Assembly: GCA_022508445.1 (NCBI GenBank)
Contig: JAFLVG010000001.1
Location: forward strand, 186,001-250,000
DNA length: 64,000 nt
DNA from: Clostridiales bacterium
Lineage (GTDB): Bacteria; Bacillota; Clostridia; Christensenellales; Pumilibacteraceae
Direction: 5' to 3'
Shown: positions 50,074 through 59,483 of the stretch, piece by piece
Layout: each line of letters begins with the position of its first letter
Numbering within the stretch: position 1 is the first letter of the stretch
Translations under genes and position numbers: made by a program
The notes under the pieces: model-generated
What the model was told of the DNA's origin: nothing
Databases searched by the model: none
Seen by the model: the letters and a program-made list of their open reading frames with translations, nothing else

Positions 50074-50835
50074 ATGAGAAATATCGTTATAGTAGGCGGC
50101 TCGTCCGGCATAGGACTTGCTTTAATCCAAAATCTCGAAGGCGACAACATCGTCAACATCTCGCGCACACCGTGTACGGTCGCAGGCGTGAACAATCTGA
50201 CTGCGGACGTAACCGACACACAATCGCTGAAACGAGCTTTTTCGCGCATTTCGCGTATAGACGCGCTCATATACTGCGCAGGAACTTCGATGGCGGCGCC
50301 CGTCGAATACGTCCGCACCGACGATTACAAGCATCTGTTCGAGGTCAATATTTTCGGAGCGATTGAGTGTTGTAAGCTCGCCGCGCCTCTTCTCAAAAAG
50401 AGCGAGGACGGCAGAATTATTATGTTGAGTTCGACAGGCGGAATTACACCCATCGCATACGACGGATTTTATTCTGCGACAAAAGCAGGACTGATTGCAC
50501 TTTGCACCGAACTGCGACTCGAACTGCCGCAAATAAAAAGCACCGCGGTTATAATCGGCGGCACAAGAACGCAATTCTCGTTCAAACGCGATGTGTATAT
50601 CAACTGCGACGATTACGACGAAGATTTAAAACGCGCGACTGCGGCGCTTACCAAAATCGAGCAGACGGGATATGACGCGGATTTTGTCGCCAAAAAAATA
50701 GTTGCGATACTCGATAAAAACAATCCGCCGCCGCAAGTGACGATCGGATTGAAAAACAAATTATTGACCGGTCTTTACAAGCTGATGCCTTGGCAGCTCA
50801 AACTCTCGTCGCTTCGCAGCACCTACGACATATAA
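50074..50835 (+). CDS. Short-chain dehydrogenase/reductase (SDR)
   Basis: A 253-residue classical SDR. Cofactor motif IVIVGGSSGIG (residues 4-14), NADV-type LTADVTD near 50, NNAG equivalent IYCAGTS near 77, catalytic Ser in MLSSTGG near 125 and YSATKAG with catalytic Tyr and Lys near 138-142. All essential residues are present. Start chosen at ATG 50074 because the Rossmann strand begins at once. ATG 50065 is possible. No clear ribosome-binding site. Substrate unknown. Confidence 0.88.
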   Translation: MRNIVIVGGSSGIGLALIQNLEGDNIVNISRTPCTVAGVNNLTADVTDTQSLKRAFSRISRIDALIYCAGTSMAAPVEYVRTDDYKHLFEVNIFGAIECCKLAAPLLKKSEDGRIIMLSSTGGITPIAYDGFYSATKAGLIALCTELRLELPQIKSTAVIIGGTRTQFSFKRDVYINCDDYDEDLKRATAALTKIEQTGYDADFVAKKIVAILDKNNPPPQVTIGLKNKLLTGLYKLMPWQLKLSSLRSTYDI

Positions 50836-50880
50836 TATCTGTCAGGCGAACTTTTCAACATTATGAAAAACAGCAATACA

Positions 50881-50913
50881 AAAACATCCTCGCTTTTTGG
50901 CAAGGATGTTTTT
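50881..50913. terminator. Bidirectional terminator between convergent genes
   Basis: Stem AACATCCT (50883-50890) with AGGATGTT (50903-50910), T-rich loop, TTTTT on the right and AAAA on the left. It ends the SDR gene and the convergent J-domain gene. Confidence 0.8.
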
Positions 50914-50926
50914 AACATTAAGTTTA

Positions 50927-52669
50927 CTATTTCTTTGACGCCTCGTATTGAATTGCGAGTTTCGAGCCGAGCTTGGCTGCTTGGCGAATAAAGCCTTGAC
51001 CTGTTGCAATATTGAGCTCTATGCCCTCTCCGTTCATGAAACATATGCCGAGGTTGAACATGGCGTCGGGATGTTTTTGTTTTGCCGCTTCTTTAAACCA
51101 ATAAACGGCTTGTTCGAAATCGTTTTCGATTTCATCGCCGTAATAATACATTTCACCGAGCGAGTTTTGCGCGGCGGGATCGCCGGCAAGCGCGGCGGCG
51201 GTAAGCTCGTCATAGTGAGCCCAGAACTCCTTACCGGCAATGCGGTTGCGGTATTCTTCGATAAGGCTTTCGTTCTCGGCAATAAGCCTACGCTCTTCTT
51301 CTATCTGTTCTTCGGTAACGGCGATGGACGCATTATATGCCGAGCGCTTAACGGGATCGGAAAGCACGCCATAAGCCTCTTTTATCTTTGCGAGTTTGAC
51401 AACAATGGACTCGTCCGCTTTACCCGCATACCGCTTACACAGTTTATTGTAAGCGTCGTCGATTTCCTCGCTTGTCGCCCAGATCAGCACACCCAAATCA
51501 CCGTACAGCGTGGACTTGGCTTTTCTGCGGTCGGCCTTTGCCTTTTTGTTCCAATCCTCTATGCGCCGCTCCGCATCGGAGAGGAATTCCTCGCTCTTTG
51601 CGTACTGCTGCCACTGATCGTTTTCGGAACGAAGAGTTTCCACCTCTGCGGTCAGCGTTGCGACCTGACGGTGAAGCTCCTCGATTTCCTCTTGCATTTG
51701 CCGCCGCTTGTCTTGCTGCAAGTGTATTTGCGCTTGGTTTTTAAGCTCGAATTGGGACTTGTCCATTTCGAGTTTCTTTTTGTCTTGTTCGAGTTTTTTG
51801 TTTTCCTGTTCGAGTTTTTTAATGCACAGTCGTGCTTTTTCGAGCATCACATGAAGATTGTCCGCTTCTTCCCTGACCTTTTGAATGGCCTCGCTGTCGG
51901 CACTTCCAAGTTCGCGAAGCTCGTTCAGTTGGGCTTCCAGCTCGTCCGCTCTGTCGCGTTCTTTGGTAAGCTCCATGTCGCGGTTGAAAAGCTCGCCTTC
52001 GAGCTCGCGCCTATCTTGCTCCGCGTCGGCAAGCTGGCGTTTAAGATCCGAGTCGTCCTCGACATTCCTTTTAAGCCTTTTGTTTTCGGCAAGCAAGCTC
52101 CTCACGCTCTCGTTGAGCCTGTTGATTTCGGCCTCCGCCGCAGCTTGCGCTTCCGCTTTGCCCTGCTCGCGCCCGTTCTGATAGGCTTGATTGCGAAGGG
52201 CTTGCACTTGGGCTTGCATTTGCGCGTTTTGGAATTGCGCTTGCGCTTGGGCCTGCGCCTGACGCGCCGCCGCCTGAGCCTGAGCCGCTTGACGTGCGCG
52301 CGCTATCGTTGCGTCACGCATGGCGCTCACGTTCATATTGTTCATATTCATTCCGCTGTTGCGGAACGCCGCTTGACGTGCGGCCTGGCGCGCCGCCGCT
52401 TGGGCTTGTGCGCGCTGTTTTGCGATTACGCTCTCGGGATTGAGTCTGCCCGACATCGATTCTTTGAGCTTGGCGTCGTATTCCGCGCGCGATTTGGGAT
52501 CGGAAAGCACGGCGTTCGCCTCGTTGATGTCGGCGAATTTATCAGCCGCGGCGCTGTTGCCGGGATTGACGTCGGGGTGATACTTCTTTGCAAGCACACG
52601 GTAACTGCTCTTGATCTCATTCTCGGTTGCAGTCGGTTTGATATTGAGAATTTGATAGTAATTCTTCAT
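50927..52669 (-). CDS. J-domain/coiled-coil/Sel1-repeat chimeric protein
   Basis: A 580-residue protein. Residues 1-65 are a J domain ([23 protein letters not shown] motif present). An Ala/Gln/Arg-rich region follows (about 85-190). A long coiled coil spans about 190-395 (Glu/Leu/Lys-rich). A second, degenerate J-like domain lies at about 410-465 ([17 protein letters not shown], without HPD; ends in [16 protein letters not shown]). Two or three Sel1 repeats close it (about 500-575, [20 protein letters not shown]). The J domain should stimulate DnaK; the Sel1 part suggests a protein-interaction scaffold. Start ATG 52669 has GAGGA and a strong promoter upstream, so the N-terminus begins at the J domain. 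Confidence 0.85.
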   Translation of the reverse strand: MKNYYQILNIKPTATENEIKSSYRVLAKKYHPDVNPGNSAAADKFADINEANAVLSDPKSRAEYDAKLKESMSGRLNPESVIAKQRAQAQAAARQAARQAAFRNSGMNMNNMNVSAMRDATIARARQAAQAQAAARQAQAQAQAQFQNAQMQAQVQALRNQAYQNGREQGKAEAQAAAEAEINRLNESVRSLLAENKRLKRNVEDDSDLKRQLADAEQDRRELEGELFNRDMELTKERDRADELEAQLNELRELGSADSEAIQKVREEADNLHVMLEKARLCIKKLEQENKKLEQDKKKLEMDKSQFELKNQAQIHLQQDKRRQMQEEIEELHRQVATLTAEVETLRSENDQWQQYAKSEEFLSDAERRIEDWNKKAKADRRKAKSTLYGDLGVLIWATSEEIDDAYNKLCKRYAGKADESIVVKLAKIKEAYGVLSDPVKRSAYNASIAVTEEQIEEERRLIAENESLIEEYRNRIAGKEFWAHYDELTAAALAGDPAAQNSLGEMYYYGDEIENDFEQAVYWFKEAAKQKHPDAMFNLGICFMNGEGIELNIATGQGFIRQAAKLGSKLAIQYEASKK

Positions 52670-52699
52670 CGAGTCCTCGTTGAACAACAATACTTTATA

Positions 52700-52728
52700 A
52701 TTGTACAACCAAGCGCGAAAAATGTCAA
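52700..52728 (-). promoter_or_regulatory. Promoter of the J-domain gene
   Basis: Leftward: TTGACA (52723-52728), 17-bp spacer, TACAAT (52700-52705). The leader is about 24 nt and carries GAGGA. Confidence 0.8.
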
Positions 52729-52765
52729 GTACAATGGGCAATAAACAGACTTTTCGCATCAAAAA

Positions 52766-52799
52766 AACCGCCCTGACTTCAAATGGGAACAAGGCGGTT
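52766..52799 (-). terminator. Terminator after the unknown gene 52812-53753
   Basis: Stem AACCGCC (52766-52772) with GGCGGTT (52793-52799), long loop, and six to seven U on the leftward side. Confidence 0.75.
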
Positions 52800-52811
52800 A
52801 TCGGTAAACGG

Positions 52812-53753
52812 CTACACTCCGCCGTCGATATTCTTTTTCATGAGCTCTGCGAGCTGCAAATATTTTTTGACCGTAGCCGAGCCGCATTTTTCGTACTCTT
52901 TCAAATCGCGTATAAGCTCGGTGAGCGCGGCGGCGTCGCGGCTACGCACGACTATCTCCGTCCGTGCCGCGGCATTCCAATTCATAAGCCCCACGCTTTC
53001 GGGATAGCATGAAAGAAGAGCATTTGAGTACTCGGCAACAAACTGCGCGTCGCCGCCTTGCATGTGTTTTTCGAAAACCTCGAAAATATACTCCCTTCGC
53101 AAATCGATGAACGGCTTATACCAATTGAGCAGCTTGTCTGCGCCCAATAGCTCGACCTCGTCGCCTATAAGCATCGATCCGCGCACCTCTGCCGCTTGCT
53201 TGTATATTTCTTTATCGTGCAACAGAGTAAACAGCTTTTCGTCGAATTCTTCGTCGACAGGCTCGTTGGTCGCGTCGAGATAGAAGTAATAAGTATACCA
53301 CAGCGGTCGCAATTTCTTGATGAGATTGCAGACACAATAAACGGCGGCATAAAGCGAAATTTGGCTTATAGGCTCGCGGTCCTGCGGAGGAATAACGCCG
53401 CTTACGACAAGCCTATCGAACAGCGGAGAGCCGTAATCGTACTTGATAAAATCCTTGCCACGCCGCTTGTACCAACGCCCACCGCTCGGTAAAACGTCGG
53501 CGGACGCGGCGGTATGTACAAACTCCGGATTGTCTTTTTTGTAGTCGGGGTGACGCTCCGGTTCGATCAAAAAGCAACATCCGTACTCGAACAGCGTGTT
53601 ATCGGGCATTGCGACGTATTCCGGATGAACGGCGCAAGCAAAGCAGTAAAGATTGTAGAGCAGCGAGCGCTTTTGCGCATACGACAAATCACTATCGCCG
53701 ATTGCCTCGAACGTAGGATCGAAAAGCTCCCCGACCGTGTCTTTAACTTCCAT
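52812..53753 (-). CDS. Unknown soluble protein
   Basis: A 313-residue, mostly helical protein rich in Tyr, Leu, Glu and Asp, no signal peptide, no known motif. It is the second gene after a nucleoside phosphorylase (gap 24 nt). Start ATG 53753 has GAGGTG 6 nt upstream. A GTG at 53762 is possible but would overlap that site. Function cannot be given. Confidence 0.6.
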   Translation of the reverse strand: MEVKDTVGELFDPTFEAIGDSDLSYAQKRSLLYNLYCFACAVHPEYVAMPDNTLFEYGCCFLIEPERHPDYKKDNPEFVHTAASADVLPSGGRWYKRRGKDFIKYDYGSPLFDRLVVSGVIPPQDREPISQISLYAAVYCVCNLIKKLRPLWYTYYFYLDATNEPVDEEFDEKLFTLLHDKEIYKQAAEVRGSMLIGDEVELLGADKLLNWYKPFIDLRREYIFEVFEKHMQGGDAQFVAEYSNALLSCYPESVGLMNWNAAARTEIVVRSRDAAALTELIRDLKEYEKCGSATVKKYLQLAELMKKNIDGGV

Positions 53754-53777
53754 ACAAAACACCTCGCATATAACCGA

Positions 53778-54512
53778 TTATTTGACTGTTTCGCGCGCAA
53801 GCTTTATCGCGGCGCACGCGGCGACCGTCGTCGAATCCGTCACTTTGAGATCGAGAATATCGTTTGGTTGCCACTCTTCTCCGGCAAGGCTGTCCGCGGT
53901 AATAAAGAAAGTGTAAAACCGATTGCCGCGAAAATTCGCCGCCGCCTGCAAAGCCGAACACTCCATATCGACGGCAATGCACCCGTTTGCTTTCATCTCG
54001 TCGGCACGAGTTCGCGTTTCCCGGTAGAATCCGTCCGTCGTCCAGGTGCCGCCGCTCAACGTACTGATTCCGCACGCCGAAAGAACGGATGCTACCGTCT
54101 TGCTTTCGGCAACTTCGATAAAGTCATCGGCAGGCAGGTAATGATAGCTCGTACCCTCGTCGCGGTACGCCTTTGTAGGCACGATAAACGTGTGGGGCGG
54201 CGTTTCGATGAGCGTTCCGCAAATGCCGAACGCAATTACTTGCTTGACTCCGCACGCCATAATCTCCTCCATGGCGCTGACAGCCGCCGGCGCACCGATG
54301 GGACTTTTGTAAACGGCTATCCGTTTACCGTCCGCCTCGAACGTGAAGATATCTATGTCCACACTGCCTTTGATAACGCCGGTGCGCTTTGCGCCCGACT
54401 GTCTTATCAGCTCGTCAAATATATGCGTGCTGAACGCCGTGATAGCCGCGTCCGCTCCGACATGCTCGCCGCGCGGCGAAATCAACCCTTGCTCGTCGAT
54501 AAATCGAATCAT
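53778..54512 (-). CDS. Nucleoside phosphorylase (uridine/purine phosphorylase family)
   Basis: A 244-residue enzyme of the PNP/UDP family. Motifs: AVYKSPIGAPAAVSAMEEIM (about 64-83), FGICGTL near 90, and AVDMECSALQAAANFRG near 180 with the Glu that binds ribose. The family splits nucleosides with phosphate. The DMECSAL segment resembles uridine phosphorylases. It salvages nucleosides. Start ATG 54512 has GAGGTG. Confidence 0.85.
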   Translation of the reverse strand: MIRFIDEQGLISPRGEHVGADAAITAFSTHIFDELIRQSGAKRTGVIKGSVDIDIFTFEADGKRIAVYKSPIGAPAAVSAMEEIMACGVKQVIAFGICGTLIETPPHTFIVPTKAYRDEGTSYHYLPADDFIEVAESKTVASVLSACGISTLSGGTWTTDGFYRETRTRADEMKANGCIAVDMECSALQAAANFRGNRFYTFFITADSLAGEEWQPNDILDLKVTDSTTVAACAAIKLARETVK

Positions 54513-54529
54513 GAATTCACCTCGCTTTA

Positions 54530-54558
54530 AGTATACATCAAATCTCACGCCGTGTCAA
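54530..54558 (-). promoter_or_regulatory. Promoter of the nucleoside phosphorylase unit
   Basis: Leftward: TTGACA (54553-54558), 17-bp spacer, TATACT (54530-54535). Leader only about 11 nt, just long enough for GAGGTG. Confidence 0.75.
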
Positions 54559-54596
54559 TTCAACACAGATAATGCCGTTGCAAACAGAACAAAAAA

Positions 54597-54620
54597 ACCG
54601 ACTCGTTAATTTGAGTCGGT
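54597..54620. terminator. Terminator between ftsH-downstream gene and phosphorylase
   Basis: Stem ACCGACTC (54597-54604) with GAGTCGGT (54613-54620). A-run of seven to its left (U-tract leftward) and TTTT to its right. Confidence 0.8.
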
Positions 54621-54643
54621 TTTTGAATTTATTACAGATTGAC

Positions 54644-55351
54644 TTATTTACTCAATGTCTTTGCGAGCGATGCAAGCGCGGCGTACGCGTTTGTGGTGTT
54701 CGCACGCACCTTGACCGCCGTGATCTTGTAATTGCTGTACGTTTCGCCGCCTTCCGCCGCTTTGTTGTGAACGCGGTCGTAGATGTACGGGTAAAGCCTG
54801 ATCTCGCCCACACTGCCGTCGGTATTGCCTATCAAAATTTTTACTCTGTCGAAATAAATCTTTTCGCCGTCGACTTCGAGCGATTGCGCGGTCTTATAAT
54901 CGATTTTTCCGCCCTCTATCTTGACGGGCTTATATATAAGCTCTACCATATACTCAGTGGAGGTCGCCGAAACAGCGCTTATCGCATCGGCAGACATGGT
55001 CGTCTTATTGCCGTTTACGTCGCGCACAAAATTGTAGGAGTAATCCCAATTCCATTGCAGAACGGCGTTCATCACGCTGAAATCCATATCGTCCATTGCG
55101 TTACGTATCTTGCTTTGAGCGCTCTCGTTGGTATACGTAGGAGTAGAGTTTCCGAGATCGTAAAGCTCGTAACGCTCGGGGCGCTTCAATCCGTCGAGCG
55201 GATCTACGCGCACCGCACACATAACTGCGATTGCGATAAGAATGAGCGCAGTTATGCTGACAACTATAATGACCGCTATATTCGCTTTTTTGTGCGACGC
55301 TGCTACGGTCTCGTTTTCCTGTTTTTGAACTTTTTTGTTGTTCTTCGACAT
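54644..55351 (-). CDS. Single-pass membrane protein of unknown function
   Basis: A 235-residue protein. Residues 1-24 are charged and cytoplasmic, one transmembrane helix spans about 25-48, and the rest is probably extracytoplasmic with alternating strands and a conserved-looking segment YLDGLKRP-type near 52 (DPLDGLKRPERYELYDLG). No family recognised. It follows ftsH by 45 nt in the same direction, so it may be co-transcribed. It ends before a strong terminator. Confidence 0.65.
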   Translation of the reverse strand: MSKNNKKVQKQENETVAASHKKANIAVIIVVSITALILIAIAVMCAVRVDPLDGLKRPERYELYDLGNSTPTYTNESAQSKIRNAMDDMDFSVMNAVLQWNWDYSYNFVRDVNGNKTTMSADAISAVSATSTEYMVELIYKPVKIEGGKIDYKTAQSLEVDGEKIYFDRVKILIGNTDGSVGEIRLYPYIYDRVHNKAAEGGETYSNYKITAVKVRANTTNAYAALASLAKTLSK

Positions 55352-55396
55352 ATTGTATTCCGTCCGAAAGGATTTATTCTTTACTGTAAGTGTGGC

Positions 55397-57547
55397 CTAT
55401 TCGCGCGGCGTGTCGCCACCGTCGCCCTCTTTATTTTCGGGTTTTTCGACCTTTTGCTTGGGCGTGCGCTTGACTGTCTTTTTGGGAGCCGCATGTTCGG
55501 CACTGTCATTTTTGACTTCCGGCTCCGTCACGTCGTTTGCGCCGTCCGTTTTTTCGGAATCCGAAACGGGCTCTTCTGCTTTATCGGTTTTTTCCGGTTC
55601 ATACGGCTTGATCTCTACCTTCTTTTCGGATTGCGAAAACGGTTGGAAATCGGAGAGCTTTTTAATGGGGGCTTTCTCCATATCGCTCTTGTGCGCCGCC
55701 TTGTAGCTCAACCGCTCGTTAAGCGCCTTTTTGACCTCTTCGGGCGAAGCGCCGTCCATGAGCATGTCGACTTCTTCCGAATAAATGGTCTCGCACTCCA
55801 AAAGCACGCGCGCCATATTTTCCATGATCTTGCGGTTTTCTGACAGTATCTTAACTGCCTTGTCATGCGCTTCGTCCAAAAGCCGCCTGACTTCCGCGTC
55901 TATCTGCGCTGCGATAGCTTCCGAATACGAATGCTGGGTTTGGTAATCTCTGCCGAGGAAAACCTCTTGACTGCCGCCGTAATAGACAGGCCCGACCTTG
56001 CTCGACATACCCCATTCGGTAACCATCTTTCGCGCGACGTTTGTCGCTTGTTGCAAATCGCCCACAGCGCCTGCGGTGTAGTCCTCGATAACAAGCTCTT
56101 CCGCCGCTCTTCCGCCCATGGCCTGCGCAAGCATGCCCAAGACCTTGCTCTTCGGAATGTGGTTGTTGTCGTTGTCGGGACGGTACATCGTATAGCCTGC
56201 CGCCTGACCTCGCGGAATGATCGAAACCTCTTGTACGGGATCGCAACCCTTTGTCTTCTTTGCAACGATTGCGTGGCCAGCCTCGTGATACGCGGTAATG
56301 CGCTGATCGACGGGCGTGACGAGCCGCGATTTCTTTTGCGGGCCCATGACGACTTTGTCGATTCCTTCGAACATATCCTCCATCGATATGCGAGTGCGGT
56401 TTTCACGTGCGGCAAGAATGGCGGCCTCGTTCAAAAGGTTCTCTATATCCGCGCCAGAAAATCCGCTCGTAATACGCGCGATCGCTTGGAAATCAACATC
56501 CGACGCAAGCGGCTTATTGCGCGCGTGAACCTTCAATATGGCCTCTCTTCCGCGAACGTCGGGAAGGTTGACGTAAATCTGACGGTCAAACCGACCGGGA
56601 CGCATGAGCGCCGGATCGAGGACGTCACTGCGGTTCGTCGCCGCCATGACGATTATATGCTCGTTGGATTCAAAGCCGTCCATTGCGACAAGCAGCTGGT
56701 TGAGCGTTTGCTCGCGCTCGTCGTTGCCGCCGCCCATGCCTGCGCCGCGCTGACGGCCGACCGCGTCTATCTCGTCGATAAACACAATGCACGGCATATT
56801 CTTTTTCGCTTGGTCAAACAGATCGCGTACACGCGACGCGCCTACGCCTACGAACATCTCGACGAAATCGGAGCCGGACTTGCTGAAAAAGGGAACGTTC
56901 GCCTCGCCAGCGACCGCTTTTGCAAACAACGTCTTACCTGTTCCGGGAGGGCCTACAAGCAACACGCCGTGCGGCACTCTTGCGCCGACCGCCGTGAACT
57001 TTTGCGGATTTTTGAGGAACTCTACAATCTCTTTAAGCTCTTCCTTTTCCTCTTCCGCGCCTGCGACGTCGGAGAAACGCACTTTGAGCTGATTTTGCGC
57101 GTTCGCCTTGGTCTTACCGAAATCCATGGTGGATCTCGTGGAATTGCTCATGGCGCGGAACATGAATACCATCAGTATCACGAGCAGCAACAGCCCGAGT
57201 ACGGGTATGATATAATCTGTTATTGATGTGGCATAGCGGTCGTTAAAAGAAAGCGCAATGTCCTTGCTTTCCCCGTTGTTTTCGTTATATTTATTGACTA
57301 ATTCTATAATAAGCTCGTCGCGCGCATAAACCTTGTACGCGACCTTGCCCTTACTGCTGTCGGTTTTAACATACGCCGTGTCGTTTTCGAGATAAATTTC
57401 AACGACAAAGCCCTTGTCGACGTCGTTTACAAGGTCGGTATACTTCTTCTCCTTATAGCCGGTAGAGGCATACACAATCACCCAAACTATGACGGCGACA
57501 AGTATGACGCTGATAACGCCGATTAAAACTTTCGTGCTTGTTTTCAA
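55397..57547 (-). CDS. ftsH: ATP-dependent zinc metalloprotease FtsH
   Basis: A 716-residue membrane AAA protease. Two helices flank an extracytoplasmic domain (about residues 3-25 and 108-128). AAA module: Walker A GPPGTGKT near 204, Walker [12 protein letters not shown] near 260, arginine-finger region [13 protein letters not shown]. Zinc site HEAGH near 425 with the distal Asp in the C-terminal helical region. A tail of about 100 residues rich in Lys, Glu and Pro follows. Start is TTG 57547, with GGAGGAG 6 nt upstream. No ATG is suitably placed. It degrades misfolded membrane and regulatory proteins. Confidence 0.96.
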   Translation of the reverse strand: MKTSTKVLIGVISVILVAVIVWVIVYASTGYKEKKYTDLVNDVDKGFVVEIYLENDTAYVKTDSSKGKVAYKVYARDELIIELVNKYNENNGESKDIALSFNDRYATSITDYIIPVLGLLLLVILMVFMFRAMSNSTRSTMDFGKTKANAQNQLKVRFSDVAGAEEEKEELKEIVEFLKNPQKFTAVGARVPHGVLLVGPPGTGKTLFAKAVAGEANVPFFSKSGSDFVEMFVGVGASRVRDLFDQAKKNMPCIVFIDEIDAVGRQRGAGMGGGNDEREQTLNQLLVAMDGFESNEHIIVMAATNRSDVLDPALMRPGRFDRQIYVNLPDVRGREAILKVHARNKPLASDVDFQAIARITSGFSGADIENLLNEAAILAARENRTRISMEDMFEGIDKVVMGPQKKSRLVTPVDQRITAYHEAGHAIVAKKTKGCDPVQEVSIIPRGQAAGYTMYRPDNDNNHIPKSKVLGMLAQAMGGRAAEELVIEDYTAGAVGDLQQATNVARKMVTEWGMSSKVGPVYYGGSQEVFLGRDYQTQHSYSEAIAAQIDAEVRRLLDEAHDKAVKILSENRKIMENMARVLLECETIYSEEVDMLMDGASPEEVKKALNERLSYKAAHKSDMEKAPIKKLSDFQPFSQSEKKVEIKPYEPEKTDKAEEPVSDSEKTDGANDVTEPEVKNDSAEHAAPKKTVKRTPKQKVEKPENKEGDGGDTPRE

Positions 57548-57572
57548 ATAGGACTCCTCCGCATTATAGAAT

Positions 57573-57601
57573 AGTATAACACGTTTGACGGAATTGTACA
57601 A
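57573..57601 (-). promoter_or_regulatory. Promoter of ftsH
   Basis: Leftward: TTGTAC (57596-57601), 17-bp spacer, TATACT (57573-57578). Leader about 20 nt with GGAGGAG before a TTG start. Confidence 0.7.
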
Positions 57602-57679
57602 GCGTTTTTTGCCGCATAGAGCATTTTAATTGACTTTTAATAATATGTTCAGGCGAGAAATCGGGAAAAATATTACTGT

Positions 57680-59389
57680 TCACGCCGATATTACGACCGT
57701 AAGAACGATATTGTTGCCGATGTCGCTCGACCCGATTAAAAAGATGTCGCGACCGTCACGCTCAAATTTAAAAATTTCCGAGCCGTTCAATGAAACTGTT
57801 ATGTTATCCGCGTCTATGGTAAACGAAAGAAGCTCGGTATCACCGCCGTTTAAGGTCACCTTGCCGCTTGCATGGTCGAACTCTACCGTAATTTGCTTGC
57901 TGTCGTGCTTGATGACGTAAGTATTCTCGCCGAAGCATACAAGAAGCACGTATCCGCTCGTGATCGAGTCGAACGTGCTCCCATCGTCTGTAAACCTAAT
58001 GCAATTTTCGCCAATCTCGACTGCCCTGCCGTTTATCGTCCAATGTCCGTCCGTATAGTCCAACTCGGCAGTAGCACCGTTAATTGTCGCGCTTTCGTTT
58101 TCTATTACTATGACCGTATCGGAATTGCAATAAACGCCGTCTATTTTCGGCGCGATGACAAGCACTGCGCAAGCAAGCCGCGGCAAATATCCGTCGGATA
58201 GATAAACGATATCCACAGCGTATTCGCCTACCTCAGTAAAGCTCGGCGCCTCTTCTTTGTACTCACCGTCTGTTTTATACAATACGGTGCCGTCGAAATC
58301 GATGCCAAATCCGTGCGTTTTGCCGTCAAAGACGACGCGCCGCATAACGTCTCCGACTTCGAGCGTAGGGCGCATGGACAGCACGATCTCTACTTTGCTG
58401 ACCGATCCGTCCGCAACAAATTCAAGCTCAACGTCGGAAGTGGAATAATCGCGGACATCCGCACTCTCGCAATAGTTGACACCGTCTATCGTCATTACGG
58501 TTTTTCCGCAAGCGGCAACGGTCGCCGTTTCGTCGGCGAACGAAATATAAACCGTAAGCGTGTCGCCGCCGGCAACATAAACGGCATCCTCTCCGACCGC
58601 AATCATGTAAACACAGTCGTCGTCAGACAGCTTAATATATTCCTTTTCGTCGAAAATCAGCGTGCCGTCATTGCACGTAAACTGTTCGTCGCCGATAAGA
58701 CCGCTACCGTCTGCTTTGACAGTAAGCGGCTTTTCATCATCGCCTATAACCGCACTGTTGTTTGTCAAAACGATTAAGCCGCGCTCGTCGTTGAGATATC
58801 TGCCGCGCAGGTCAGGCAAAATGGTGAGCGTACACGAGTCTGCATAATCCCCGTAAGCTCGCGATACCCTGTAAAATACGGTGTATTCTCCCACTTCCGT
58901 CCGAGTGCTTTCGTCACCGAAAACTATCCCGTCAAAAGAAAACTCGACAACGTCTTCGGGCAAAAGTCCGTCGATTGTTATGCCGTGCGGAAAGCCGTCA
59001 TAAATAACCGTGACGTTATTTGCTGAAATATTGTCGAGTATTATCCTATTTATAATAATGTCCGCGCTTCCGTAGTAATCCGCATAGCCGGCGCGCACCA
59101 CCCTGAAATAAACAGTATATTCTCCGGGCATGACATATTCAATCGTATCGAGGGCATAGCCGCCATTCTCCGATTCGGAATAATAAACCTTATCGGTAGT
59201 CAAAACATTTTCGACATTTATAGAATGAGCCCTTCCATCGTAATCTACAATCACATCCGCGGCAAAAATACCTGTAATCATGCCCTTGCCGTCGTTCTCT
59301 GCTTTGTTTTCGCCGCATGCGAGAAAAATGAATACGCACAAAAGCACGCATAAAGCGTGAATTACAAAAACTCCAAGCCGTTTTATCAT
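57680..59389 (-). CDS. Large lipoprotein with MBG-like beta domains
   Basis: A 569-residue lipoprotein. Signal peptide MIKRLGVFVIHALCVLLCVF ends in lipobox FLAC. The mature part repeats a unit with a Tyr-Asp-Gly strand and a closing 'GEYTVxFRV' strand (VDYDGRAHSI ... PGEYTVYFRV, VIYDGFPHGI ... VGEYTVFYRV, VFDGKTHGF ... VGEYAVDIVY), as in MBG-type bacterial Ig-like surface domains. No enzymatic motif. Start ATG 59389 precedes the signal peptide directly. An upstream TTG is possible. It has a strong promoter with a 49-nt leader. Role at the cell surface is inferred. Confidence 0.7.
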   Translation of the reverse strand: MIKRLGVFVIHALCVLLCVFIFLACGENKAENDGKGMITGIFAADVIVDYDGRAHSINVENVLTTDKVYYSESENGGYALDTIEYVMPGEYTVYFRVVRAGYADYYGSADIIINRIILDNISANNVTVIYDGFPHGITIDGLLPEDVVEFSFDGIVFGDESTRTEVGEYTVFYRVSRAYGDYADSCTLTILPDLRGRYLNDERGLIVLTNNSAVIGDDEKPLTVKADGSGLIGDEQFTCNDGTLIFDEKEYIKLSDDDCVYMIAVGEDAVYVAGGDTLTVYISFADETATVAACGKTVMTIDGVNYCESADVRDYSTSDVELEFVADGSVSKVEIVLSMRPTLEVGDVMRRVVFDGKTHGFGIDFDGTVLYKTDGEYKEEAPSFTEVGEYAVDIVYLSDGYLPRLACAVLVIAPKIDGVYCNSDTVIVIENESATINGATAELDYTDGHWTINGRAVEIGENCIRFTDDGSTFDSITSGYVLLVCFGENTYVIKHDSKQITVEFDHASGKVTLNGGDTELLSFTIDADNITVSLNGSEIFKFERDGRDIFLIGSSDIGNNIVLTVVISA

Positions 59390-59437
59390 TAGCAATAATC
59401 TCTTTCGTTGGATTTTCAAATACGATTAAGCTCTTTT

Positions 59438-59466
59438 AGTATAATTTACTGAAATATCTTTGTCAA
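59438..59466 (-). promoter_or_regulatory. Promoter of the MBG-like lipoprotein gene
   Basis: Leftward: TTGACA (59461-59466), 17-bp spacer, TATACT (59438-59443), just after the stop of the esterase gene. Confidence 0.75.
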
Positions 59467-59483
59467 GCAAGTTATTTACCGCC

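Noticed and set aside
50041-50080. Promoter TTGGTT-17-TATCAT near the SDR start
   Set aside because: The -10 box would overlap the preferred start codon, and no alternative downstream start preserves the Rossmann motif.
50948-52744. 598-codon open frame on the plus strand opposite the J-domain gene
   Set aside because: It is a mirror of the well-supported minus-strand gene, whose GAG/GCG-rich codons read as an open frame in reverse. It has no ribosome-binding site and no recognisable protein motif.
54572-55843. 423-codon plus-strand open frame opposite the ftsH tail and the next gene
   Set aside because: It spans the gap and parts of two convincing minus-strand genes and contains an intrinsic terminator near its start.
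55865-57226. 453-codon open frame opposite ftsH
   Set aside because: It covers the conserved AAA and zinc-protease motifs of ftsH on the other strand and lacks its own signals.
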